Source: Taeniopygia guttata
Taxonomy: Eukaryota > Chordata > Aves > Passeriformes > Estrildidae
Direction: 5' to 3'
Assembly (NCBI RefSeq): GCF_048771995.1
Contig: NC_133024.1
Location: 89,374,501 to 89,438,500, forward strand
DNA length: 64,000 bases
Made by a program: the position numbers and the translations under genes
The notes under the pieces: generated by a model
Databases searched by the model: none
Told to the model about the DNA's origin: nothing
Seen by the model: only the letters and a program-made list of their open reading frames with translations
Shown here: positions 53,001-63,957 of the stretch, piece after piece
Numbering within the stretch: position 1 is the stretch's first letter
Layout: the number at the start of each line of letters is the position of its first letter

Positions 53001-56000
53001 TTGCCATCACTCACCATTTTTAGTTTTGTAACTCAACCCAGTGTATCTGGCAGTCACTGAAGTAACTGCCTCTTCTGCTGAAATCTCTGTTTAATTGAGG
53101 CATCCTACTGAGCAAGACAACTCTTCATTATTGCAGCACCTTAGGCCGCAAGTCATGGAATAGTAAATCTAGTTTTAGAATAGTTACTGAGATCAGTAAC
53201 AAACTTAAACAGCGCTGAGCCCCTACTAACTCATGTTGTCAATTTAAATTTGTTGAAACACTTCTGCAAGAATAAACTCTGAGATGTTGCTGGTCCGCTT
53301 AGCACAGATCTAAATAGCGAGTTTGAAAGATTTTCCTGTCAATCCTTCCAGAGCCTTCTCAATTTTGAGCTCCAGTGCCACTGTCTCTACATGGTTTTGG
53401 TTGCAGTCCTCCTGTGTACTCAGGTTTATCACACAGATGATTCTGCTTCATACTGCTCTTTGCCATCAGCTCCTGCATCAGAACTTGTTCTGCACTGGAT
53501 CCTGGCTTGCCTAGCTGGGTGAAAGTGTGAGGAACAACATTTCGTCGTTTTCTAACAAGTCCCACACCAGCAGAACCAGCCCGCCTAGAAACCATATGCT
53601 CAGTAACTGGGTCCCCATGGCCCTGGTCCTGCATGAACTGTGATGTAATCTGCACTCAGCAGCATCTTTTTGGCAACACTGAGAGAGACAGACCATGCTC
53701 CTTCTGTGTAAATGCATTATTACAGACATTAAAGAGAACTAGGTCTGTGCTGCTGCAAATCAAACTCATAAAAAGGTTTTATTAAATAAATAGTGTGATT
53801 TTGTCAGGGTGCTCCATGTGCACTGCAGAGACCTAGACCAAGTACTAAATCACAATATCATCCAAGTCCTCTTAAGCTCTTTGAGTAAAAGTATGAATTT
53901 CAGGACAAAGATCAAATTGTCATGAGAGACAATGGAGAGCAACAGCTTCTCCATTAAACAAATCAGAAGACAGATGGTTACTGGAGTATCTCTCAAGACT
54001 TCTTGAATACTCCTAGGAGGACAAAGAAGCTGCCACCTCTGCAAGTACACATAACTGCTGTGCAAGCCTCGGGCCACTTTGTTTAGTTGAACACTCTGCC
54101 AGGCCATAACTGTTTTGTAAAAAGGACACCTGAGCATTCCCCTATTCAAACTCTCAGGTAACAGCATGTGCAGTGCAGCAGTGGCTATAACTGAGGCTGT
54201 GCTGCATGCTACTGTAATACTACAAAGCACAACACATTCCTTAATTGCTCTTTCTGCATTCCCTATTACTTTTCTCACTTTCCATGGATGCAACACTGAG
54301 AAAACAAATACACATGCAGCCAAACAGAACACACTACAACCGAAGCAGAAGCCTGAAGCCCAGCATTTATGCCTGTCCGGCATCCAGATCCTGCCTTCAA
54401 GACAAAATACTCTGATTCAACTAAGATTCTGTGGCTTGCAGTACTAAATTTTAACTTAAGGCAGCCAAGACTCATTCAGAGTCTTCCTAAGACAAGACAT
54501 TTCCCACTGAAATCTACCTGAACAGGTAAGTGCTTCTGGCTAAAAGCTCACTATATATCCTCAGATAGCAAGCACAGTAACAGCATCAGTACCAACTCAG
54601 CTCTTAGCTGGCTTGAAGTGACACAGATCAATGTCCATCACTCAATTCAAAGCTGCCTGAAGAGACACAAATCTCAGCAGTGGACCACCGGTCCCTAATG
54701 CTGCTCCATCAGCCACCTCTCTCAACCCCTCTTCTTTCAGGCATGTTTAGAACCTACATCCAGAGGTTCCACCAACTCTCTCCTCTCTCCACTGAGATGC
54801 TGAAGATCCTTACACCAGCTCCTGTCCGCTACACTGCAGTTCTAGCCATAATCTCTCCTCCACCAGAGGAAAAACAGAAAAACAGTATGGGGAAAGGACT
54901 GGCAATGAGGGCATGTAATCTACCTGAGAAAAGAACAACCATCAACTGCTTTTCTTGATTTGTTCTTAGCAGCCAAGAGGTTAAAGTCATGATTTGGCAG
55001 AAAGAAGAAGTATCCAGGAAGCCAGAGACAGTGAGAAAACCACAAATTCAACCAAAAGTTGGTTATGAGTATCGCAAGGCAGCCACAGAGTGGAGTCAAA
55101 CACCGTCAGAAGTTTCTGCTGAGCTAATGTTAAGCTGAGCAATAGGAGTGTCCCAAGCTAATGCACAGAGAGGAGAGACCTTCTGACATCTTCCCAGCCA
55201 ACACATCCAGCCATGTCAGTGATGGTCCCTGGATTCTGCACCCCATCTTCCACAAGGATCCCACTTATGAATAAGCCATACTTCCTACAGCCTCTCAAAA
55301 ACGTCCCAGTGGAAGAGAAGCAGAAAAACGCAGAGGAGATACCTACATATAAGAAGGAATCCATGCAAGTGCTGGCACAACATGACTCTGGCAGCAAACA
55401 AGGATGTCTATACATTTTAACTCCATTCCAGTTTCATAGCTACAAATCTTCCAATCATTCCTGGTAATTTTTAATAAACACATTCTACACTTAGAATTGC
55501 AACAGTTAATATATACTGGTTTTTTATATACTGCATTTTTCCTCTACTGAAGATAAGCTGTGACTGTCCAAGGGAAGCAACAAAGGGCTCAAAGCTAAAG
55601 ATCTAGACTCTCTGTGAGCACAGAGAATTAGATTGCTTTCAACATTACATGAAGAAATTCAGAGCACAGCAACAAGTAGTCTGCCACATCATTGTGTCTT
55701 GGTTCTCAGTGGCAGAAGAATCTATAACTCTTTCTTCTCAATGAACAATCAAGCCTGGTGAAACACAAGCAGAGAGAGAACATGCAACATACTTTACTGA
55801 CACCAACACAGCTGGGAAAATGATCCAGAAGAAAGCCCTGTGATTTTCTGCAATGTGCTACAAGCACACATAAGATTCCCTATACCAGTCACTGCGCAGG
55901 AAGGATCACTGTTGATTTTCATCAGCCTTGGAAGTTTCTTGCAGACTAACAGCTCATTCACAATCTCTGTCAGTGAGGAGGGTCAACAGCAAATTTGTTC

Positions 56001-58069
56001 CCAGCAAAAGAAAGCTGAGGTAAGTGAGATACAGCATCACCATTGCCTCTGCTAGCAGGAACAGATCCAGACTTTTGCTGGGTTTAAGCAAAAGGAAAAA
56101 TTACATGTTCTTGCAGTGCCAAAAAGTAAATGGCAGTTTGGTGGCAGCATGATGCTTTTCTTGAAGCTACATCCCTGTGTTGTGACTGACAAAGAGAAGA
56201 TTAGCTCCCAGAGGAAGCTGCACACAAACACCCCACAGTGGGGCAGAGCAGGCAGTTCACAACGCACTAGGCAGGTAAGGGCATCCCTTCCAAGGCACCA
56301 TGAACAAGACAGGCAGCCCTGTGCTCTTGCTAGTCCAGAAGCATCCACAGTATCTGACTACAACCTTACGCCTGAACTCCCAGCTATCAGCCAATCTACT
56401 CAGGCTAAGCTCCACCAGCAACAATTGCTGAACAAGGTCTTTAAAATTACACAGCTACACAAGGCACAAACACTCTGACCCAACCAGCCACTGAAACAGG
56501 TATGGGTACACTAAGGCAAGGTATGCTAAGAACATGAGAGGCATGAGTTCCAGGAAGGAAATGCTGCATTATGAAGTTCCATTTTCCAGGAAAGGTTCAA
56601 GTCAGGAGAGATCTACAAAGTGACAATACTTGATACACATACAGATGACTTAAGAAAAACAAAGCACCCAGAACTGCAACACTTTTGCAATACTTCGATC
56701 TTTGTGAAGAGAATGACAAGTCTACACAACATTAGCTCTTGATAGAAGATCTAACATCAGTCAAAATTGCAGAGTAAAATCAATGCACCTTCGACAGATT
56801 CGAGACAGAAGAAATTAATTCCATGTACTGCTTCTACAGCTTTCTAACTCCAAATTCACAATTCCACTTCCAGTTGGCTTCCAAAAATGGCCCCAAAAAC
56901 CTTACTGTCGCAGTGCTGTACCTGAGCTAATGAAGTGCCGCTAGACCCACTAGAGCATAACAATCTAGTCAAGATCTGAATTAGGGTCATGAAACTTGGT
57001 AACATGCTAAGAATTCCATTAACACTACCCTGAAAGAATATGGTGTTCAAGGGAAGATTACAGAAGAGAAACGTGAAATCCAAAGTTTCTATATTCTTCA
57101 CTTGCAAAAAATTCATAGAATCATTTAGGTTGGAAAAGACCTCTGAGATCATTGAGCTCCAACCTATGACTGAACACCACCTTGTCAAGTAGACCATGGC
57201 ACTCAGTGCCACGTTCAGTCTTTCCCTAAACAGCTTCAGGGACAGTGACTTCAACACCACTCTGGACAGTCCATGCCAATGTCCAATCACTTTGACAGTG
57301 AAGAAATTCTTCCTAATGTCCAGTCTAAACCTCCGTTGGTGCAATTTAAGCTTATGTCCTCTCGTCCTGTCACTTGTTGCCTGGGAGGAGAGGCCGACCC
57401 TCACCTGGCTACACCCTCGTTTCTCGCGGTTGTAGAGCGATAAGGTCCCCCCTGAGCCTCCTGCTCTCCAGGCTGGACAAGCCCAGCTCCCTCAGCCGCT
57501 CCTCACAGGACATGTCTCCAGCACTGCCGTGAGCCTTGCCTCTGCACCTGCTTCTCTGCTCCCACGTGCGACGCAGCCGCTCCCGGCAGCTATTTCTGTC
57601 ACCGGGGAAGGGCCCGGTCCCGGCGGGGACACGTCCCGTGCCGAACTCGCTATCCCAGCAGAGCGGACCGGCGGCGTGCTCCTCCTGCTCCTCGCTCCGC
57701 CGGCATCACTCTAACTTTCCTGCGGGAAGGGGGTGCCTGAGGGCTCGGCTTTCCCGGCTCCCCGCTGCCCGGCCCTCCCGGGGCCGCACCGCCGGGGCCG
57801 CACCCCCGGGGCCGGGGCCACGCCGCCCGCCCATTCATGCCGCCCCGGCGGGCGCTCCCCCTTGCCGCCTCCGCTCTCCCTCTTCGCTCCCGTGCGCGGC
57901 CCTACCGGTTTTGTTCCCCCCGCGCCGGCACCGGCAGCCGCCGCCGCCCCCCGCGCGGCGGGGGCTGGACAAGGGGAAGGCCCAGGCCCGATGCCCAGGG
58001 GGAGGGAGGGAAGCGCGCCGGGCCCGGGCGGCGGGAGCGGGGCCGAGCGGGACCGGCGCCGGCACTCAC
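50090..58069 (-). other. CHAMP1: CHAMP1 intron 1 (about 8 kb)
   Basis: The interval between the acceptor at 50090 and a consensus donor at 58069 (CG|GTGAGTGCC on the minus strand) is the probable first intron. It is AT-rich with no recognised gene. A 177-codon minus-strand ORF (53850-54383) has a weak start context and hydrophobic stretches but matches nothing I know. A CR1 fragment occupies 57114-57522. Further non-coding exons could be hidden here. Confidence 0.65.
57114..57522 (-). repeat. CR1 LINE 3' fragment (about 410 bp)
   Basis: Reverse-oriented CR1 runs from 'catagaatcatttaggttgg' through 'gaagaaattcttcctaatgt' to 'caagcccagctccctcagcc' and 'ctcacaggacatgtctccag'. This is a long copy including the upstream portion of the 3' region. 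It is relatively CpG-rich near its end ('ctcgcggttgtagagcgata'), where it abuts the CHAMP1 CpG island. Confidence 0.95.
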
Positions 58070-58300
58070 CGTTCGGCACCTCCGGGACGGCGGGCGCGGG
58101 CCGGGGGGGCCGGGCCGGGCTCCCCCCGCCAATGGCGGCGGCGGCGGCGGCGGGAGGCGGGGCCGGGTCACGTGCCGCGGCAGCGGCGGCGGGACCGGGG
58201 GCGGGGCCGGGCCGCGCTCCGCGCCCGCCGGCAGGGGGCGCTGCGCACGGGGGCCCGGCCGTGTCCGGGAGCCCGAGGGGGTTGGTCCGGTGCGGGGGGA
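57560..58300. promoter_or_regulatory. CHAMP1: CpG island, probable CHAMP1 promoter
   Basis: A dense CG-rich block lies between two CR1 copies. It contains an inverted CCAAT box and YY1-like 'aatggcggcggc' near 58130-58145, a (CGG)n-like run (about 58135-58153), an E-box CACGTG at 58169-58174 and several GC boxes. No TATA is seen. It contains the probable CHAMP1 exon 1 donor at 58069, so transcription leftward on the minus strand is expected. Activity in the other direction cannot be excluded. Confidence 0.8.
58070..58150 (-). other. CHAMP1: Probable non-coding first exon of CHAMP1 (5' end approximate)
   Basis: On the minus strand the sequence '...GTGCCGAACG|GTGAGTGCC' is a good donor with the exon ending at 58070. 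No ATG occurs in the roughly 80 nt upstream, consistent with a 5' UTR exon. The transcription start is not determinable and the right boundary is arbitrary. The link to the CHAMP1 coding exon 8 kb away is inferred from strand, CpG island and the matching acceptor. Confidence 0.55.
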
Positions 58301-58846
58301 ATTCCAGAACCGCACGAACACCGAGTCACAAAGCCACAAAAAGGCTGCGAAAGACCTCCGAGATCCTCGACTTGATCAAACACCACCGTGTCAACACGAC
58401 CACGGCCCTCGGTGCCGTGTCCAGTTTTCCTTAAACACCTCCAGGGACAGTGATTCCACCACCTTGCTGGGCAGCCCGTTCCAATAACCAGTCACCCTCT
58501 GAGTAAAGAAATTCTTCCTAATATCCAGCCCCAAAATCCCTTGATACCGTTTAAGACTGTGTTCTCTCACCCTGTCGCTGGTGGCCCGTGAGAAGAGCCT
58601 GACCCCAGCCTGCCGCAGCTCCTTCCAGGTGGTTGTAGCGGCGGCAAGGTCTCCCCGAGCCTCCTCTTCCCCAGGCTGAACAGCCCCAGCTCCCTCAGCC
58701 GCTCCCTGCAGGATGCCTCTATCGCCCTTCCCTGCATCTGCCCGTTAGCATCCTTCCCGAAATGTATGCAGGATTCTAGGTGTCGGCTCTCCAAGTGCCA
58801 AATCGGCCACACCTCAGGTACTGTGTGTCCAGTTCTGGATCCCTCA
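58301..58846 (-). repeat. CR1 LINE 3' fragment (about 545 bp), CpG-rich
   Basis: This is a long reverse-oriented CR1 copy: 'attccagaaccgcacgaac', 'aaacacctccagggacagtg', 'aaattcttcctaatatccag', 'ctccctcagccgctccctgc' and 'ctcaggtactgtgtgtccag'. Its first 125 bp hold about 11 CG dinucleotides, against 2 in the equivalent part of the copy at 29095. It directly adjoins the CHAMP1 promoter island. Confidence 0.94.
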
Positions 58847-58910
58847 ATTCAGAAATTGCTTTTTGTCTTTTGGGTTTAGCTGTGTTTTTTGTCCAGGAAT
58901 GAAAGAATGA

Positions 58911-59060
58911 GCCACAGAATCACAGAACCAATTAAGTTGGACCTCTGAAATCAACTCCAACCTGTGAGTGAGCACCACCATGTCAACCTGTCCATTTTTT
59001 CCTTAAACATCTCCAGGGACAGTTACTCCCTGGAGGTGTTTAAGGAAAGAATCTCTGGAG
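58911..59060. repeat. Inverted CR1 junction (minus fragment then plus fragment)
   Basis: A short reverse-oriented CR1 piece (58911-59019: 'gccacagaatcacagaacc', 'accaccatgtcaacctgtcc', 'ccttaaacatctccaggga') is followed after 7 nt by the same CR1 stretch in forward orientation (59027-59060: 'tccctggaggtgtttaagga'). Arms 59001-59019 and 59027-59045 pair over 19 bp with one mismatch, giving a perfect-looking hairpin with loop 59020-59026. Confidence 0.85.
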
Positions 59061-59074
59061 GCTGAGGGTGATTT

Positions 59075-60200
59075 TGTTAGGACAGAAGGTGGGGATAACC
59101 CAGGTTCTTGTCACTAGATCCCTTGGGGGACGTTAGTGTGAAACAACACTGAATGATCAGTAGTTGTAAATAAACAATGTAGGGTTTATTATAGAACAAC
59201 TTGGCTGCAAAGGAAAACAGGTATGGAGCTGTTTTGGTGATTATTATCTATAGTAATACAACATGAAAGCATTGCAATGTGAAAGTGCAACAACATCACC
59301 CAAGGACACACACAAGGGGAAAGAAAGAAAGAGAAAGGACAAAAGAAAGAAGGAAAGGAAAGGAAAGGAAAGGAAAGGAAAGGAAAGGAAAGGAAAGGAA
59401 AGGAAAGGAAAGGAAAGGAAAGGAAAGGAAAGGAAAGGAAAGGAAAGGAAAGGAAAGGAAAGGAAAGGAAAGGAAAGGAAAGGAAAGGAAAGGAAAGGAA
59501 AGGAAAGGAAAGGAAAGGAAAGGAAAGGAAAGGAAAGGAAAGGAAAGGAAAGGAAAGGAAAGGAAAGGAAAGGAAAGGAAAGGAAAGGAAAGGAAAGGAA
59601 AGGAAAGGAAAGGAAAGGAAAGGAAAGGAAAGGAAAGGAAAGGAAAGGAGAGGAAAGGGTGAGGATCTCACCACCCTAAGCCTCACAGTAAGTAAGACTT
59701 GGTTGCTGTCCAGCAATTGTGGTCGAAGTGGTGGTCAGGTGATGAGAGAAATCCCAAGGAAGTGGTGGAGAGGAATCTGCAGATCACATAATCTCTTGGG
59801 TTTATATTCACTCTGGTTCAGGTAAATATAAATCAGGTGCCTCCTCAGGACCAGGGAGCTTCATGTAATACTGTAGATCATGGTGCAGTTGAGTTAGTTG
59901 TGCCCCATTATGTCCCATCAGCAGAGATGAACCTGCTCTGGTCACACTTGAGTTCCCCGGCATTTCCAGGGGGGAGGAGGGCAAGCCCCACAGCCCAGTG
60001 GTTTGTGCAAGGAAGCACAGCTTGGCATGACAAGGGGCACAGTTCTCTCCACTGGATCCAGCTGTTATCTCACTCACAGCCCATCATTCACCCTGTGCCT
60101 TATCAGATCAGAGGTTTAGCCATTACACAACAAAAAGTTCACCTACTCCCTGTCAGCCAAGCACCCTGGCATCTCCACAAATGAGGAATGTTTTGAGTCA
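59075..60200 (-). mobile_element. LTR-like element (possible solo LTR of an avian endogenous retrovirus)
   Basis: Read on the minus strand the block has a TATA-like TATAAA (59806-59801), a poly-A signal AATAAA (59190-59185) downstream, and an end in '...ctgtcctaaca' at 59075, resembling an LTR 3' terminus with CA. No gag, pol or env coding remains are seen on either side, so it would be a solitary LTR. The 5' boundary and target-site duplication were not found, and the spacing between TATA and AATAAA is inflated by the (GGAAA)n array. A lineage-specific promoter or unique sequence is the alternative. Confidence 0.4.
59350..59658. repeat. Long (GGAAA)n pentanucleotide array
   Basis: A 309 bp array of about 62 units, all purine on the plus strand, with a single A-to-G interruption at 59650. 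It is preceded by an impure A/G-rich lead-in (59317-59349). Open frames of K-G-K-E-R or L-S-F-P-F repeats over it are artefacts of the repeat. It sits inside the LTR-like block. Confidence 0.98.
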
Positions 60201-63120
60201 TTGTCTCTTAATAGTTCCGTCTCTTCTCTCACACGTCCTCATTGCTCTCTACATCTTCTAGAGGAGAGAAGCAGAGGGAAAGATGCTAAGCTTTCCTCCC
60301 TGGTACCCACTGAGAGGATAGGTAGGAATGGCTCAGAGCTCCTTCAGACAAGGTTCGGGCTGTAGGTTTGGCAGCATTTCCTTACCAAGAGGGCGGCTCT
60401 GCAGCATTCAGCGATGATCTGTTGCATCCCCTGGCTGCTTGGATAGAAGCAGTATTTTTTGCCAGTCATATCTAAGTTTCCAACAAAATCAATCCTGCCC
60501 ATGCTCTGAAAATGTAGTGGAAGCGTAGTGACTGACTACAATTACTGATTGATGAGAAATTTATTTCTTTTTTCCACATCTAGATGCCATGGAGAAATCT
60601 AGCACTGCTAGAAGACCCTCCAGGTCTTCTGTGTAATCATGTCCCAGGCTATCTCTTTAACTACAGGTTATACATTTATCATTGGGGATTGTGGTTTTCC
60701 CATGACTAACAAAACCCAACTGGTCGTCTCCATCCAAATATGCAGCTAAGAATATTATTGCTATTCATCCCCTTGTAGCTGCATTTTATCTGCTTTTTAT
60801 TACTCAAAATGCTGACTCCTGCCTTGTTCATTCATGGAAATAGCTGTAAAGTCAACCCAAGGCCAACTAATAACCTGTCGTTTTCACTTGATCCTGAGCT
60901 AGTCATCTCTTTCTGATTTGCCAGTGCTTTCATTCATCTTACAGTTTTAAAATTAATTCCCAGCTACTGTAGTTAATAATTTCCATTGAGAATGGAATCA
61001 AACACTTAATTAAATTCCAGATAAACCTGGTGTTCCCCATTTATTAGGTTTCTTCTTAGACAGACTAAGTAAACTTCTTCCATGCTATTGTTACCTGTAA
61101 GTGGTTTGGTGTACTTGGAGGATTTCCTTTCAACCTAGTGAAGAAGTTCTCTCAAAGGAGGTTAAGAAATCCCACAAAGATTTTTTTCTGGATTAGCAAT
61201 TACAGAGCATAGGTAAAGAACACATCTCAACTAACTGCAGTGAATAGCTTTTTTTTTTTTTAATAGACTTTTTTTTTACTGTATGGTTAAACTTTCTTTT
61301 CTAACTTGTCTAAAACTTTTTTCCTTTACATCTAGGGATTAAATTTGATTTATGAAATCATGCTAAAGTTTCATAAGTCTCCCCCCTTTTGGTTATATTA
61401 TTGTGAAAAACACTTGAATATTGTTTGCAGTTCTAGAATATTTTTTTTATAAGCAACATGTAAAAAATTATCATATTCATTGGTGAAATCTCTCAGTAAA
61501 AATGCCAGCAGGCTTTTGAAGGCATGGAGTTTAATCATCCAAGAAAGCTATTTTTCATTCAATTCCTTCCCTTAGGCCTCTAAATTACTTTCTGAAATGG
61601 CCTTTTCTTATTATGCATTAGTAACTGTAACAAATATAGCAATGAATGTTACCTAACACTGTAGCTATGGAGAGCTCACAATTCATTGGAGATACATCGA
61701 AATACCCCTGATTATATTTTTACCTTATGTAACATATTCACAAATGTTTTCCTCCTTGTTATTTGATCCCTAATTTAGGAACTTAAAAGTTCCCAATATA
61801 CAAGCAACTTTAATCTTTGTATTTCAGGATGTTTTTAAATGTTAAGGAAAAAAGACTGAGCCTATTCAGCCCTGAAAATGTTTCCATTTCTCCTTTGATA
61901 TTCTGATTTTCTTGACTGGATGCCTGAGAACATAACTGTACACATACTCTTGTTTCTGGATGCTGATGACCTTCAACAGCTGTCAAAACTGTGCAAGAAC
62001 CTCCAGCAGGTAATGTCATATATCGGTGCCATATTCAAGTTTATTGTTAAGAAACAAGGTGAGATGGAACTTCTCTTCGGTTTCATCCAGCAGAAACATC
62101 TGTGTTTCTGCACAGCCAGGTACAGGGAGCAGCACAACACACACATACCTGAGCACAGATCAGTAGTAAAAGGCCAAGGCCTCCATGTTTGGAGGACAGT
62201 CTGAAGCCAAACCCCCTGTCTGGCCAGCTGGAGCCTACCAGAATTACTTTTCAATCTGTTCACTAGTGTTGGCAACTGAGATCCTGGCAGAAGAAAAAAA
62301 AAACTAAAACACCAATACCATTAAAGACCCAGCCCTTGCCCAGCCCCTTTCGACTTCTATGCAGAATCTTCATATTTGATTCTAGACTATATCAACATTT
62401 TTAAGAGAAGGGGAAAAAGAATTGCCTATTTCTGCATGTTTTGTATCTTCTGCCTTCTGTATATGCTGGGAGCCATTTATGGATCTTGCATGGACCATTA
62501 GTCTGTGTGCCATTTTTGCTAATCTTTACCCTTTTGGAGTGTGTTGGACAATTTTTTTTTTAATAATCCAGTCTTAATTGGAATTGAGCAAAGAGCACTG
62601 CAGTACAATGTCTTGTGTGTTTGTGTCAATTTGAAACAAAATACTGTAATATTTATGTGATAGTAATGAGCCTCTGATAGTATTTACGCTACTGTAGATG
62701 GGATATTAAAATGGGGATATTCAGGAGATCAGGTGTGGCCTAATGAAGTGTAAATCGCAAAATATATCTGGAAAATATTTAAATTTTAGTTATGTAACAA
62801 TGAAGACGTTTGGGAGAGGGTTTAACTGCTAAGAGGGAAACCAGCACTTGGTAATATGACATTTTCAGTCTTCAAGAACTTCAAGTGGAGACACAAAAGA
62901 CAGAGTGAATGCCTCTGAGTCACTTAGAAATTATCAGATAAGGTTCTGGATTCCCATTTGTTTCAGATATTTTTTCTTTCTAATGAAACAGTTATAAATA
63001 AGTAACTTGAGAATTTTACGTCTCTCCTCTCATCATGTAATACTCAAACAGCACCACCAACTCACAAGTAATTTTCCCCAGATTTTCAACATTCCATCAA
63101 GTTTGGGGTTTCTTTTTTAG
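60201..63120. other. No gene recognised
   Basis: This AT-rich interval has short T-runs (about 61249-61275) and only small ORFs of no recognisable family. In human, UPF3A lies upstream of CHAMP1. I looked for its 3' exons on the minus strand here and did not find any. Confidence 0.55.
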
Positions 63121-63135
63121 GCATATTTTATTCTG

Positions 63136-63957
63136 ATGTTCAATATTATTTTGTGCCCAATGAGTGGGTTTTGTCATGTTCGTATTTCAGGCTTTTGTCT
63201 GGGCTGTTCAGGACTAAGACTGCAAATAAATGCCAGCAGAGAAACTGCCTTCAGCATGAAGAGTAATGTTGACTTAACTGTGGATGGACCTCCAAAGACT
63301 CTCAAAAACAACTTTCAGCCATTTGGTTTTAAATTAAAAGAAGCAACAGAATGTATTTATAAACTGAATGTGAAGTTGTCAGTACAATGTTTGGAGTTGA
63401 ATAAGCTTCTCTTTGAAGCTGCAACAAGCACAAATGCGGGGATTTTTACAGAATATTTACATTCCACATCAGTTTCCAGTAACACAATAGATCACGATAG
63501 AATGGAGCCCAATCTCCATTTGACAGAGTGATTTCCATCTTCCTAAATGTCAATGACCTTGGAATTCAATAAGAAACAGGGCAAGAGAAATTTGGTGAAG
63601 CTCTATATATGTAGAACATTATATTTGAAAAGCAAGAAAACAGATGGCACTGAAGTCAGCTGTGATGTAACCAGACACAATTCCCATTCTGTGGGGATGC
63701 TGTCTCTACTTTCAGCTAAGCTGAATTTGCAAAACAAAGTTACTATTGTGGCAATGAAGCTCTCACGCCACGATGAGTTTGCACAAAGGCAGGCAGCAAG
63801 CCTGCATTTATTTGATGTCATTGGGAGAAGCATAAAAGAACAAGTGAGCACAGAGCAGGTGGCAGCTCCTCCAGCAAGGGAAGCAAGCTCAGGGCCTGCT
63901 GCATTCCTGTGCAGGAGACATTGGAGCAGGGACTTGGAAATGTATTTGCTGCTTTAG
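63136..63957 (+). other. Unrecognised open frame pair, same frame, split by two stops
   Basis: An ATG frame of 131 codons (63136-63531) and another of 136 codons (63547-63957) are in the same frame, separated by only TGA (63529-63531) and TAA (63544-63546). A pyrimidine tract ending in 'tcttttttag' immediately precedes the region (AG at 63119-63120), resembling a splice acceptor. The peptides match no family I recognise. It could be a decayed coding sequence, an exon of a non-coding RNA, or chance. Confidence 0.25.

Noticed and set aside
56856..57404. A 182-codon minus-strand ORF
   Set aside because: Most of it is the 3' region of a CR1 element, which often leaves open stretches without encoding the CR1 proteins.
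57536..58487. Several ORFs of 120-280 codons in the CHAMP1 island
   Set aside because: They are Pro/Arg/Gly/Ala-rich frames typical of stop-poor CpG islands, with no conserved domain. The splice donor at 58069 points to a non-coding exon.
59189..59716. Open frames with K-G-K-E-R or L-S-F-P-F repeats
   Set aside because: They are artefacts of the (GGAAA)n array.
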